42,970 nt of DNA from assembly GCA_964524145.1 (NCBI GenBank), contig CAZGCA010000054.1, forward strand, positions 1 through 42,970, in the 5' to 3' direction. This document shows, piece by piece, positions 6,606-14,951 of the stretch. The position numbers and the translations under genes were made by a program. This stretch comes from CAZGCA01 sp964524145. GTDB lineage: Bacteria; Hydrogenedentota; CAZGCA01. Every line of letters begins with the position of its first letter. The stretch's first letter is position 1. Under the pieces are notes generated by a model, which was given only the letters and a program-made list of their open reading frames with translations, searched no databases and was not told the DNA's origin.

Positions 6606-6666
6606 GTCAGTTGCTGGCTGCTCGTTTTCAGTTCCCTCACCCCAGCCCTCTCCCGGCGGGAGAGGG
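6606..6666. repeat. CTCGTTTTCAGT block and CCCTCTCCCG palindrome
   Basis: GCTCGTTTTCAGTTCCCTCA here matches about 1586-1605, and the preceding CAGTTGCTGGCTG also has its counterpart there (CAGTTGCCGGCGG). It is followed by CCCTCTCCCGG/CGGGAGAGGG (6646-6666). The 449-base gap 6391-6839 otherwise holds the attC-like site, AGTAC-rich words and the promoter of the next operon; I see no gene in it. Confidence 0.65.
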
Positions 6667-6694
6667 AGCATCCGCGGGTGGTCCTGTTGTCCAT

Positions 6695-6722
6695 TTGACT
6701 TTCCGCTGAATCTCGGTATACT
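6695..6722 (+). promoter_or_regulatory. Putative promoter of the GatZ-AgaS-PfkB operon
   Basis: TTGACT (6695-6700), 16-base spacer, TATACT (6717-6722). A leader of roughly 110 bases would separate the start of transcription from the ATG at 6840. No repressor operator stands out. Confidence 0.55.
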
Positions 6723-6839
6723 TATACCCTCCGGTTTTATCTGGCCGTGTGAAGGGGTTTCCACGGAAAATGGCGTGGGGCCTCTTTCGCAGTTCACCGT
6801 TGAAGGTTTTCGCATGCGCACGAAACAAGAGACACGAGT

Positions 6840-8117
6840 ATGACAGAACCGATCGATTCGACGCTGATCCGGCGGAGTGCCCGAGAGACGGGCGTTCCGG
6901 TGTGCGACGCGATCCTTCGAGGTGTTCAGCGAGCGGGCCGACACGCAACGCTGCTTGCGGTGTGCCCGAACTCGGAGGCAGTGCTGCGCGCGTCGGTCGA
7001 GTCTGCGAAAGATGCCGATGCGCCGTTGGTGTTTGCGGCGACGTTGAACCAGGTCGATCTCGACGGCGGGTACACGGGCTGGACGCAGGCGGCGTTCGTT
7101 GAACGGGCGAGGAATGAGGTCCGGGAGATTGGGTTCGATGGGCCCGTGATCGTCGGGCTCGACCATGGCGGCCCGTGGTTGAAAGATCTTCACAGCCGCG
7201 AACAATGGCCGTTCGAGAAAACCTGGACCGCGTTGAAAGACTCGCTGACCGCCTGTATCGAGTCGGGCTACGACCTGCTGCATATCGACCCGACGGTCGA
7301 CCGCGACCTGCCCGGCGGTGAGTCCATGCCTGTCGAGCTTGTCGTCGAACGCACGGTCGAACTGATCGCGCACGCAGAGACCGAACGTACCTGGCTCGGA
7401 AAAGCTCGGGTATCGTACGAGGTGGGAACGGAGGAAGTGCACGGCGGTCTGGCCGACACGGGCGCGTTTCGCTCTTTTCTCGAAGGGTTGAAGACCGCGC
7501 TGGCCGAACGCGGTCTCGAGGGTATCTGGCCGTGTTTCGTGGTGGCCCAGGTCGGCACAAACCTGCACACGACATCGTTTGAACCGGAGATGGCCCGGTC
7601 GTTGGTCGAGATTGCCGCGGAGTACGGCTCGTGGATCAAAGGACATTACACCGATTACGTCACCAATCCGGAAGAGTATCCGGAGACAGGTATTGGCGGC
7701 GCGAACGTGGGACCCGAGTTCACCGACCGGGAGTACGAGACGCTGGTCGAGCTGTGCCGGCTTGAGGAAGACGCCCGGCCGCAGAATCCGTCGGGGTTGC
7801 GAGCGGCGCTCGAGCGGGCGGTGGCCGAAAGCGGCCGATGGAAGAAATGGCTTCAGCCGGATGAAAAAGGTAAACCGTTCGCTGAGCTCGACCCGGAACG
7901 GCGCTATTGGTTGGTGCGTACCGGGTGCCGGTACATCTGGTCCGCGCCTGCGGTTGTCGACGCGCGCGACCGGTTGAGTACAAACCTCTCCCCGCACGGC
8001 GTTGACGCGAAAGCGAGAGTGGTTGACCGGATCAAGACGTGCATGAGAGAGTACTACCGCACGTTCGGTCTTGAAGGGATCAACTCTGTGCTCGAACAGG
8101 AAGGGAACCCTCTATGA
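6840..8117 (+). CDS. GatZ/KbaZ-type subunit of tagatose-1,6-bisphosphate aldolase
   Basis: The 425-residue product matches the GatZ/KbaZ family in length and in features such as GLDHGGPWLKDL, IDPTVDRDLPGGES, YEVGTEEVHGGLAD and QVGTNLHTTSFEPEMA. In enterobacteria this subunit is needed for full activity and stability of the class II aldolase GatY/KbaY, which splits tagatose 1,6-bisphosphate into dihydroxyacetone phosphate and glyceraldehyde 3-phosphate in galactitol or N-acetylgalactosamine catabolism. No catalytic partner gene is present in the window, so it may work alone in this lineage or with a distant gene. It opens a tight operon: its TGA overlaps the next ATG (ATGA). Some free-standing members may have other sugar-phosphate activities. 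Confidence 0.88.
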   Translation: MTEPIDSTLIRRSARETGVPVCDAILRGVQRAGRHATLLAVCPNSEAVLRASVESAKDADAPLVFAATLNQVDLDGGYTGWTQAAFVERARNEVREIGFDGPVIVGLDHGGPWLKDLHSREQWPFEKTWTALKDSLTACIESGYDLLHIDPTVDRDLPGGESMPVELVVERTVELIAHAETERTWLGKARVSYEVGTEEVHGGLADTGAFRSFLEGLKTALAERGLEGIWPCFVVAQVGTNLHTTSFEPEMARSLVEIAAEYGSWIKGHYTDYVTNPEEYPETGIGGANVGPEFTDREYETLVELCRLEEDARPQNPSGLRAALERAVAESGRWKKWLQPDEKGKPFAELDPERRYWLVRTGCRYIWSAPAVVDARDRLSTNLSPHGVDAKARVVDRIKTCMREYYRTFGLEGINSVLEQEGNPL

Positions 8118-9322
8118 GCAGCATTCTTGAGAGATTGGCCAACGCGCCGGAAGATGAACGCGCGCGGCTTGGAGTCGAGCATACGCCCTCCGAAATCCTC
8201 CAGCAGCCCAAGATGTGGGCAGACACGGTTGAACGCGTCTTCGATCGTTCGGACGAGTTCCGGTCGTTATTGAGAAACACGACATCAGGTTCGGGGCTCG
8301 CGTCCGGACGAGTAGTGATGGCGGGAGCGGGCACGTCGGATTTCGTCGGACGCTGCCTCGAAGGATTGTGGCGCGAACGTCTGGGAATAGAGACGCACAC
8401 GCATGCCACAACGGATATCGTCAGCCATCCGCGGCAGTGTTTCTTGCCTGACCGTCCGAATCTGCTCGTATCATTCGCTCGCAGCGGTAACAGCCCGGAA
8501 AGCGTGGGCGCGACGGATATCGCCGACGAGATGTTCCCGCAGGTTCGGCACCTCGTGGTCACGTGCAACGACGCGGGCGAGCTTGCCCAACGCGCCCACA
8601 CCAACCCTGACCGGTACACGCTCCTGGTGCTGAACGAAGCGACAAACGACCGGGGGCTCGCGATGACGAGCTCGTTCAGCAGCATGGTGGTGGCGGGCCA
8701 GGCGCTGGCAATGCTCCACGCCGAGTCGGAGTACCGCGACGTGAACCACAACTTGGTGGAGGCGGCACGCTGCGTGTTGGGCACCGCTCCCGACGCGCTC
8801 GAGCCGCCGGCGAAACGCGGGTTCACGAGAGCGTGTTTCCTCGGTGCCGGATCTCTGTACGGCGCGGCTATCGAGTCGCACCTCAAGCTCCAGGAGATGA
8901 CCGACGGGCGTGTCCTGTGCCTGTACGATTCGTTCCTTGGGTTGCGCCACGGGCCGCGTGCGGCGTTGCGCGACGACGCGCTTATCGTCGCGTTTGTGAG
9001 CAGCGACCCGTACGCCCGTCTCTACGAAGAGGACCTGCTGCGCGAGAACCGGGCAAAAGGTGTCGGCGGCTCGACTGTCGTGGTCATCGACCGGAAACCC
9101 GATGGATGGGACGAGCTTGCCGACGTGTTTATCGAGTTTTCTCCCGGCGGCGAGCATGATATCCCGGATGCGTTTCGGCCTCCGCTCGACGCGATCGTCG
9201 GACAGACGCTCGGGTTGTTGACCTCGATGAACCTCGGGTGCCGGCCCGACGCGCCAAGCGATTCGGGATCGATCCACCGCGTGGTGCAAGGCGTGCGGAT
9301 CCATCCTCGTCCCGGTTCGTGA
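8114..9322 (+). CDS. agaS: AgaS-like SIS-domain sugar isomerase/deaminase
   Basis: A 402-residue protein with two sugar-isomerase (SIS) domains. The first has GRVVMAGAGTSDFVGRCLEG and the phosphosugar-binding LLVSFARSGNSPES; TNDRGLAMTSSFSSM is characteristic of AgaS. The second starts near RACFLGAGSLYGAAIESHLK with the LGLRHGPRAAL loop. AgaS proteins convert galactosamine 6-phosphate to tagatose 6-phosphate with release of ammonia, or isomerise related ketose/aldose phosphates. This fits the neighbours: tagatose 6-phosphate would be phosphorylated by the PfkB kinase downstream and cleaved by an aldolase involving the GatZ-like subunit. The start codon overlaps the upstream stop, implying translational coupling. 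The family is secure; the exact substrate is not. Confidence 0.88.
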   Translation: MSSILERLANAPEDERARLGVEHTPSEILQQPKMWADTVERVFDRSDEFRSLLRNTTSGSGLASGRVVMAGAGTSDFVGRCLEGLWRERLGIETHTHATTDIVSHPRQCFLPDRPNLLVSFARSGNSPESVGATDIADEMFPQVRHLVVTCNDAGELAQRAHTNPDRYTLLVLNEATNDRGLAMTSSFSSMVVAGQALAMLHAESEYRDVNHNLVEAARCVLGTAPDALEPPAKRGFTRACFLGAGSLYGAAIESHLKLQEMTDGRVLCLYDSFLGLRHGPRAALRDDALIVAFVSSDPYARLYEEDLLRENRAKGVGGSTVVVIDRKPDGWDELADVFIEFSPGGEHDIPDAFRPPLDAIVGQTLGLLTSMNLGCRPDAPSDSGSIHRVVQGVRIHPRPGS

Positions 9323-9341
9323 CCCCGGAGACTGCTGAACG

Positions 9342-10286
9342 ATGAAACGCGTGCTTGTTGTCGGTGAATTGAACGTGGACATCGTGGTGACGGGCACGCC
9401 CAGGCTGCCGGAACTCGGTGTCGAACTCATGGTGGACGATATCTCGGTCCAGATGGGCAGTTCGTCCGCGATCTGCGCCTGCGGACTTGCCCGGCTGGGA
9501 TCGCACGTATCGTTTCGCGGCAACGTCGGCGACGACCGGTTCGGCGGGTTCGTTCGCGACACGCTCGAAACGCGAGGGATCGATACGTCCCGGGTTTCCT
9601 CGTGTCACCCCGTCCGCACGGGTATCACCATCTGTATCGCGCTGGAAAACGAACGCGCACAGTTGACCTATGGCGGCTCGCTTCTCACCCTAGTTCCTCA
9701 GGACGTACCACCCGCATGCCTGGACGGTTTCCACCACCTTCACATGGCTTCGTATTACCTGCAAGAGCCCCTCCAGCCCGCGTTCTTGACGTTGTTCAAG
9801 GCCGCGAAACAGAACGGTATGACCACGTCGTTCGACACGGGTTGTGACGCATCGGGAGCGTGGAACAGCGGGCTGCGGGAGCTGTTTCCTTTCGTAGACA
9901 TACTGTTGGTCAACGAAAGCGAGGCGATAGGCATCACGGGGGAAGAAAACTGGCGTGACGCGGGCCGGACGCTTAGCGGGCTTGTTCCCTGGCTGCCTCT
10001 CAAACGCGGCGCCGGCGGTTCGTGCCTGTTCCACGAGGGCAAGACATACGAGGCGGGGCCGCTTGCGGTCGAGTCAATAGACACCACCGGCGCGGGCGAC
10101 TCGTTCAACGCCGGGTTCATACACGGGTTTCTCGAAGGGTGGCCTCCGGAGAAGTGTTTGCGTCTCGCAAACGTCTGCGGAGCGCTGTCCACACAGGCGA
10201 CCGGCGGCATTACCGGCCAGGCGACACATGATCAGGCGCTGGACCTACTCGACAGGATTGACGTACGGGTCTCGGCTGCTGAATAG
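9342..10286 (+). CDS. PfkB-family sugar kinase
   Basis: A 314-residue ribokinase-fold kinase. It opens with VLVVGELNVDIVV (PfkB start), has the substrate-side glycine-rich GSSSAICACGLARLG and GNVGDDRFGGF, and carries the second signature DTTGAGDSFNAGF, whose GAGD aspartate is the catalytic base and anion hole. Nineteen bases separate it from the AgaS-like gene, so it is the third gene of the operon. By context it probably phosphorylates tagatose 6-phosphate or a related ketose phosphate to the bisphosphate. PfkB enzymes also act on ribose, fructose, 2-keto-3-deoxygluconate and others, so the substrate is inferred from the operon only. Confidence 0.85.
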   Translation: MKRVLVVGELNVDIVVTGTPRLPELGVELMVDDISVQMGSSSAICACGLARLGSHVSFRGNVGDDRFGGFVRDTLETRGIDTSRVSSCHPVRTGITICIALENERAQLTYGGSLLTLVPQDVPPACLDGFHHLHMASYYLQEPLQPAFLTLFKAAKQNGMTTSFDTGCDASGAWNSGLRELFPFVDILLVNESEAIGITGEENWRDAGRTLSGLVPWLPLKRGAGGSCLFHEGKTYEAGPLAVESIDTTGAGDSFNAGFIHGFLEGWPPEKCLRLANVCGALSTQATGGITGQATHDQALDLLDRIDVRVSAAE

Positions 10287-10344
10287 AACCGGATATCTCG
10301 GACAAGAGTTTGATGATATGACGAGAACCACTGGGACCACTATG

Positions 10345-10373
10345 AACCTGCCCGTAGCAGTCGCCGGCAGGTT
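10345..10373. other. Hairpin after the sugar operon
   Basis: AACCTGCC (10345-10352) pairs with GGCAGGTT (10366-10373) around a 13-base loop. No T-tract follows, so it is a poor intrinsic terminator; it could shape the leader of the lipoprotein gene at 10446 or stabilise the operon's 3' end. Confidence 0.4.
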
Positions 10374-10445
10374 GATATGGGAAATGTCGGGTACACTGGC
10401 GAACGGTATGGCAAGGGTTACTACAACGGAAAGAGAGAGAGAGAG

Positions 10446-10868
10446 ATGGGTAAGACAGCTTTCTTGAGACTGGGTACGGGCGTGGTGGCCGTGGTCTTGG
10501 TCTGCGGATGCGCAGCCATGGGCAGGGGTCCAAGCGATGAAGAGCTAGTCAGCGCGCTGATCGAGAAGTGGAAAGCAGCCGTGGTCGCCCAGGATATTGA
10601 CGCGCTGATAGCGCTGTTCTCGGAGAACTACGAGGGTGCCGAGGGCGACAAATACGATACGAAACTGTTCCTTCTGGAAGGCAAGGATATGGGGTATTTC
10701 GAGGGCATCGAGGTCGATCTCGAGGGCGCCGAGACAACGATTGAAGGCAGTACCGCCACTGCATATCCCTTGGCAGTCAAATCGGCCATGACCGAAGCGA
10801 AGATCGAACTGAGGTTTGCGAAGGAATCCGCCGGCTGGACCATCACCGGTATGGATATTGAAGATTAA
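10446..10868 (+). CDS. Lipoprotein with NTF2-like (SnoaL/DUF4440-type) domain
   Basis: A 140-residue product. MGKTAFLRL, a VVAVVLV core and VCGC form a lipoprotein signal with the lipidated cysteine at residue 22. The mature part (SDEELVSALIEKWKAAVVAQDIDALIALFSENYE onward) has the opening helices of NTF2-like domains, then strands ending in KIELRFAKESAGWTITGMDIE. It is likely anchored in a membrane facing the periplasm; such domains bind small molecules or act as enzymes, but the pocket cannot be judged here. The frame is open to 10377 upstream, but the ATG at 10446, preceded by GGAAAGAGAG, gives the proper signal sequence and is chosen. It is probably a single-gene unit. Confidence 0.72.
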   Translation: MGKTAFLRLGTGVVAVVLVCGCAAMGRGPSDEELVSALIEKWKAAVVAQDIDALIALFSENYEGAEGDKYDTKLFLLEGKDMGYFEGIEVDLEGAETTIEGSTATAYPLAVKSAMTEAKIELRFAKESAGWTITGMDIED

Positions 10869-10996
10869 GAGCCGGTTTCCTGATGGCGCGGCGACCTCCT
10901 CGGCATCACGGGTGTCCGTGGCTCGGGATTAGGCTTCGTGTATGTTGCCCGCCAAATGGCAGCGTCGAGGCGTGAGACGGCGAGGGAGATACCACA

Positions 10997-12352
10997 ATGA
11001 AGAACCAGAAATTCAATCGGAGAGCATTCCTGGTTGGCGTGGGAACAACGGGCGCCGTGGCCCGATCGGCCGCCGCCCAGGACGTGCCGCAGCGTACCAA
11101 AAGGCCAAGCGTAATGTATGACGATATTGACGTATTGGTTGTTGGTGGAGGCCCCGCCGGTATCGGCGCTGCTCTTGGCGCGGCAAGGATGGGCGTCAAA
11201 ACCCTGCTGGTCGAGAACCATGCATTCTTCGGCGGCGTCGCGTCGTACAGTCTGGGTATGCCGATCTTCCAGATGCGTCCCGACGATAAGCCGCGGTCCG
11301 ACGTCCACGAACTCGTGATCGAAAAGCTGTTCAACTACGGTGATCTGGCAGTCCAGTTCCAGGATAGCGGCCTGTCCTGCAACGTGGACTACCTCAAGGT
11401 CGCCGTGCTCGATGCCCTGGACGAAGTTGGCTGCAACTATCTGGTCCACACCCAGGCGGTTGATGCCGTCGTGGAAGGAAATCGCGTCGCCGGGATTGTG
11501 GTTGGGACGAAAGAGGGACCGCGGTCTATCCTCGCCAAAGCGACAGTGGACTGCACCGGGGATGCCGATGTGGCCTACTTCGCAGGCGCCGAGACGATGA
11601 AAGAAGTCGGGTCCCTATCCCCTATGACGCTCCAGCTCAAGATCACCAATATCGACATGAAAACGGCCCGCGGCGTCAACACCATGGCCGTTGCAGAGAA
11701 GGCGCGCGAGAAGTATCCGCTGATTCCCAAGCATTGGGGGCTCTCCAAAAGCCCGTCCAGTAACAGTTTCTACATCAACCACGCCTGCACGAGGGACTTC
11801 GGCCAGTTTGACGGGACCGATCCCGAACAACTTACCAAGGCCGAAACCTTCGCGCGACGGCAGGCGTTGCAGATGGTGCACGCTATGCGCGAGTTCGGCG
11901 GAAAACCTCTCGAGAACGCCGAACTGATCGGCACGGCACCGCAAATCGGCGTGCGCGAAACGCGCCGCGTTAAAGGCGGATACGTGCTGACCTACGAGGA
12001 TGCCAAGACGGGCCAAACGTTCGACGACGTGGTTGCCTGGCGTAGCGGCAGACTGGACATCGGGTTTGTGCGCAACGAGGCAATCAAGACCCACGACGTG
12101 CCGTACCGCGCAATACTGCCTGAAACGACCGACGGTCTGCTGACGGCCGGCCGGTGCATCTCGGCGACCCACGTGGCCGCATCGGCCGGTAAGAGCATGG
12201 GCAACTGTGTCGCCACCGGCCACGCCGCCGGTCTGGCTGCCGCCCTCTCGGCCAAGAAAGGCATCGTCCCGCGCGACCTCGACGTAGCTGAGCTGCAGAC
12301 CGCATTGCGGGCGGACAACGTCGATCTGGGCCGAAGCAGAGAATCGCAATAG
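10997..12352 (+). CDS. Tat-exported FAD-dependent oxidoreductase
   Basis: A 451-residue flavoprotein of the FAD_oxidored type. A twin-arginine signal (NRRAFLVGVGTTGAVARSAAA) covers the first ~28 residues. The FAD Rossmann motif is DVLVVGGGPAGIGAALGAAR, with Glu of LLVENHAFFGG likely contacting the ribose. The central part holds VDCTGDADVAYFAGAE, and the end has LLTAGRCISATHVAASAGKS, the second FAD contact, followed by GNCVATGHAAGLAAAL. The substrate is unknown. Relatives are abundant in planctomycete-type genomes beside carbohydrate genes. GGGAG precedes the ATG by about eight bases. It converges on the NIPSNAP gene, and both carry Tat signals, so they may share a periplasmic job; that is inference. 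Confidence 0.83.
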   Translation: MKNQKFNRRAFLVGVGTTGAVARSAAAQDVPQRTKRPSVMYDDIDVLVVGGGPAGIGAALGAARMGVKTLLVENHAFFGGVASYSLGMPIFQMRPDDKPRSDVHELVIEKLFNYGDLAVQFQDSGLSCNVDYLKVAVLDALDEVGCNYLVHTQAVDAVVEGNRVAGIVVGTKEGPRSILAKATVDCTGDADVAYFAGAETMKEVGSLSPMTLQLKITNIDMKTARGVNTMAVAEKAREKYPLIPKHWGLSKSPSSNSFYINHACTRDFGQFDGTDPEQLTKAETFARRQALQMVHAMREFGGKPLENAELIGTAPQIGVRETRRVKGGYVLTYEDAKTGQTFDDVVAWRSGRLDIGFVRNEAIKTHDVPYRAILPETTDGLLTAGRCISATHVAASAGKSMGNCVATGHAAGLAAALSAKKGIVPRDLDVAELQTALRADNVDLGRSRESQ

Positions 12353-12382
12353 GCGTTCTCTCTTCCTCGCCCGGTGGCTTAG

Positions 12383-12402
12383 GCCGTCCCACCCAAGACG
12401 GC
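12383..12402. terminator. Weak hairpin between convergent genes
   Basis: GCCGTC (12383-12388) pairs with GACGGC (12397-12402) around eight bases in the 81-base gap between the oxidoreductase and NIPSNAP genes. No T-tract is present on either strand, so a bidirectional terminator role is only suggested by position. Confidence 0.3.
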
Positions 12403-12433
12403 GACGTCACTCTCTACCGCTACCCGAGTATGC

Positions 12434-13219
12434 CTATATCTGCGAGCAGTCCGCGGCCTTCAAGAGCAGGTTGGTAATGCCGCAAAGGATTTTCTTGTCC
12501 GCGTATTCGGGCATAGCGCGCAGTTTCCTCCAATCGGGATCCGAGCTGAAACGCTTCCAGGCGGCCTTCTGCTCCTCGACGGAGTCAAACCCGAGCATGT
12601 AGGTCAGGTTGGGCATCTTCGCACCGACCAGCGTCTCTCCAAAGAACACCGGATTGAGACCCGTCTTGCGGAAGATGGCCAGCTCAGCCGTGTTGAACAT
12701 CTCGATCTTCTTCTGGCCGGTCTTGATGCTCGGGCTCTCGTAGATGCGCAACTGAAAGACTCTCCCTTCCGACGAGGCCGGCGTCTCGAGATGCGGCATG
12801 CCCGTGAAGGCTGCCATCAACGAACTCTCGACACGCGCATAGGCCGGGCTCGTGGAAGGTGCGTCCAGAACGGCAGCCCCCTTGCGGAGAAACTCGTCGT
12901 CGGCAAGCAGTTGATATGTCGCGATACCGACGGACTCCAACGCCCTGTGGCGAAGCAGCACGTGGATCGGACCGATCTCATCGGGCGGCTGGAAGACACC
13001 GACCGGGCTGATGTCGATCCGATTCAGCGCCGGAATTGCGGCATCACCCATGAACCTGCCGAACGCCGTCTTCTGTTGCTCTGTCTCGATCTGATACGTA
13101 CGTAGCTCGTAGTAATCCCGCGCGAACCCGGTCTCCACATCAGCCGCGGCTCTGAGCGCGCCCAACGACGCCACGCCGGTCATACCGGATATCGCCATGA
13201 ACCTTCTTCGATCCAACAT
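12434..13219 (-). CDS. Tat-exported NIPSNAP-family protein
   Basis: About 261 residues. A twin-arginine signal (DRRRFMAISGMTGVASLGAL) is followed by two ferredoxin-like NIPSNAP repeats: the first begins YYELRTYQIETEQQKTAFGRF, the second VFQLRIYESPSIKTGQKKIEM, and each ends with a hydrophobic LL(R/G)-type strand; LTYMLGFDSVEEQKAAWKRF is typical of the second. Function of the family is poorly known; Tat-bearing versions are common in Planctomycetes-like bacteria. The frame opens at 13288, but the ATG at 13219 places the Tat motif at the amino end and has an AAGGG-type site before it. It converges with the FAD oxidoreductase. The upstream gap to 13375 shows nothing clear. Confidence 0.82.
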   Translation of the reverse strand: MLDRRRFMAISGMTGVASLGALRAAADVETGFARDYYELRTYQIETEQQKTAFGRFMGDAAIPALNRIDISPVGVFQPPDEIGPIHVLLRHRALESVGIATYQLLADDEFLRKGAAVLDAPSTSPAYARVESSLMAAFTGMPHLETPASSEGRVFQLRIYESPSIKTGQKKIEMFNTAELAIFRKTGLNPVFFGETLVGAKMPNLTYMLGFDSVEEQKAAWKRFSSDPDWRKLRAMPEYADKKILCGITNLLLKAADCSQI

Positions 13220-13375
13220 GTCTGCACCCTTTCGTTCATACACCAGTTTAGGACACTTCTCGAATCGTCTCTCAACACGCAGCCGCAACCGCCAGCGACG
13301 GTCTTGCAGTAATTGTGACTACAGCGGAGCGCGTTGTCAACCCGTGAGTTGCCGCGTCTCTCAAGGCATGGCTTC

Positions 13376-14569
13376 TCACGGGATCGGCCGGTGCACGTAA
13401 CGTAGCACCTCGTCAGCGGCTCGTGTGTGACCGCCGGCTGCACGCAAGGACCGGCCAATCGTCTCGCTGTTCCGCCGCATCGATGGATCGTCGAGCGCGC
13501 GCAAGGCGGCTTCGCGCAGCCGCTTGGGGGTGACTTTGTTGGGGTGGATGTAGATGCCGGCGCCCAGCTGCTTGAGCCGAAACGCGGTGAGCACTTGGTC
13601 CCCACCTTGAGGGACGGCAACCAGGGGCACGCCATAGTAGAGCCCTTCGCTGACGCTGTTAAAGCCGCCGTGACCGACAAACAGGTCGGCTTGCTCGAGG
13701 ATCTGCAACTGGGGCACCTGGTTCCGCACGATGAAGTTTGCGGGGATCGGACCCAGCGAGCCGATCTCCGTCTTGGTGCCGACCGACATGACAACCTGAT
13801 GGTCCACTCCGCCAAACGCCTCGAAACACATCACGTAAAAGTCCGGCTCCTCATTGAAGAGGGTGCCCAGAGAAATGTATATGACCGATTTCCCCTCGAG
13901 ACGGTCGAACGGGAAGTCCGATGACTGCGGCCGGAACGCCAACTGGGGACCCACGAACCTGAACCGATCGTCGAAGCTCTTTCCATGCGGCTGAAAATCT
14001 CTCGACGTAAACACGAGGTTGATCTGCTCGACGTTCGTGAATATGTCCACCAACCCCGTTTTTCTGCCGTGCAGACGGCGGAGTTGCCACACATGTTGCA
14101 GGCCCCGCAAAGCGGACGGGAACTTCCCGAACAGCATTTGCAGAACCTCGAGGTTGTACCGCCACGATCCGGTACCTTTGTGTGGCAGGACAGCGAAATA
14201 CGGGAACATGGACACAGCGGGAATACCCAGGCGTTGCGAAATGAGTTTGCCCGCCATCGCCAGGGCATCGTGCAACACGTAATCGGGCTTTTCGCGCGTC
14301 ACCTCATCGATCAGCCTGGGCATGAACTGCAGAGTCAGCCTCATCGCAAGCTCGGCCAGCGAAAAGACGTTCTCGTAGATGGACCTGTCGACATCGGGGA
14401 ATTCGGGATGACTGCGATACTCCGCCCCAACGTGCTCGACCTTCGACCGGAACTCCTCTGTTGTGATGTAAATAACCTGCTCACCGCGGCGCACCAGCTC
14501 GGCGACGAGCGCCAAGGTCGGGTTCACATGGCCATGAGCAGGCGTGCCCAGCACTACGGCCTTTGCCAC
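13376..14569 (-). CDS. MGT/UGT-like glycosyltransferase (GT1)
   Basis: A 397-residue GT-B enzyme. The acceptor domain starts with GTPAHGHVNPTLALVAELVRRG, the conserved opening of macrolide-type transferases. The donor domain has SVIYISLGTLF and the nucleotide-sugar motif PQLQILEQADLFVGHGGFNSVSEGLYYGVPLVAVPQGGDQ region (HGGxNS...P...DQ). It should transfer a sugar from a UDP-sugar to a small hydrophobic acceptor in the cytoplasm. Start is GTG with AGGAGG upstream. The gene stands alone; no polyketide, terpene or carotenoid genes are adjacent, so the acceptor is unknown. A family 2 glycosyltransferase lies about 12 kb away. Confidence 0.85.
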   Translation of the reverse strand: MAKAVVLGTPAHGHVNPTLALVAELVRRGEQVIYITTEEFRSKVEHVGAEYRSHPEFPDVDRSIYENVFSLAELAMRLTLQFMPRLIDEVTREKPDYVLHDALAMAGKLISQRLGIPAVSMFPYFAVLPHKGTGSWRYNLEVLQMLFGKFPSALRGLQHVWQLRRLHGRKTGLVDIFTNVEQINLVFTSRDFQPHGKSFDDRFRFVGPQLAFRPQSSDFPFDRLEGKSVIYISLGTLFNEEPDFYVMCFEAFGGVDHQVVMSVGTKTEIGSLGPIPANFIVRNQVPQLQILEQADLFVGHGGFNSVSEGLYYGVPLVAVPQGGDQVLTAFRLKQLGAGIYIHPNKVTPKRLREAALRALDDPSMRRNSETIGRSLRAAGGHTRAADEVLRYVHRPIP

Positions 14570-14951
14570 AACAGCCTCCTGTTCCGGAACGTGGTGAGGT
14601 TCATCTCACAGCATGGCATGGCGGACTCTGCCACAGTTCTGCTCTCGCAGGTCACTTGATTGTCTCCTGCTTGTTGTTCTCCCGGCGCACCAATACGGAT
14701 TTCTTCATGCCGAAGTATGCATCATCCGGCGTTGAATTGGACAGGGTCCGCGGCGATCTACGTACCAAAAACCAACGCAGAGGTTCCATTCCCACCAGGA
14801 CAATCGCACTTCACCTCGACGTCCGCCGTTTGTTCTCTCGTGCCCGAAACTCGTTACTCGCTGCGGTTGTGTTCGTAACAACACGCAGCTTTCAGACAAC
14901 TACTACACATACGGGTTCTGCGCTTGTTGGTGGGTGCCGGCTTGTCCCGTG
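14570..14951. other. Intergenic gap, no gene seen
   Basis: 382 bases between two minus-strand genes. Small open frames on both strands lack ribosome binding sites and recognisable sequence. It should contain the promoter of the glycosyltransferase, but I see no good -35/-10 pair. Confidence 0.5.

Noticed and set aside
6603..9562. Long minus-strand open frames opposite the GatZ-like, AgaS-like and PfkB genes
   Set aside because: High-GC codon shadows with Arg/Pro-rich low-information translations; the plus-strand genes have full family motifs.
10377..10445. In-frame upstream extension of the lipoprotein gene with a MORN-like GYTGERYGKGYY stretch
   Set aside because: It would bury the lipoprotein signal 23 residues inside the protein; the ATG at 10446 gives a normal signal and has a purine-rich binding site.
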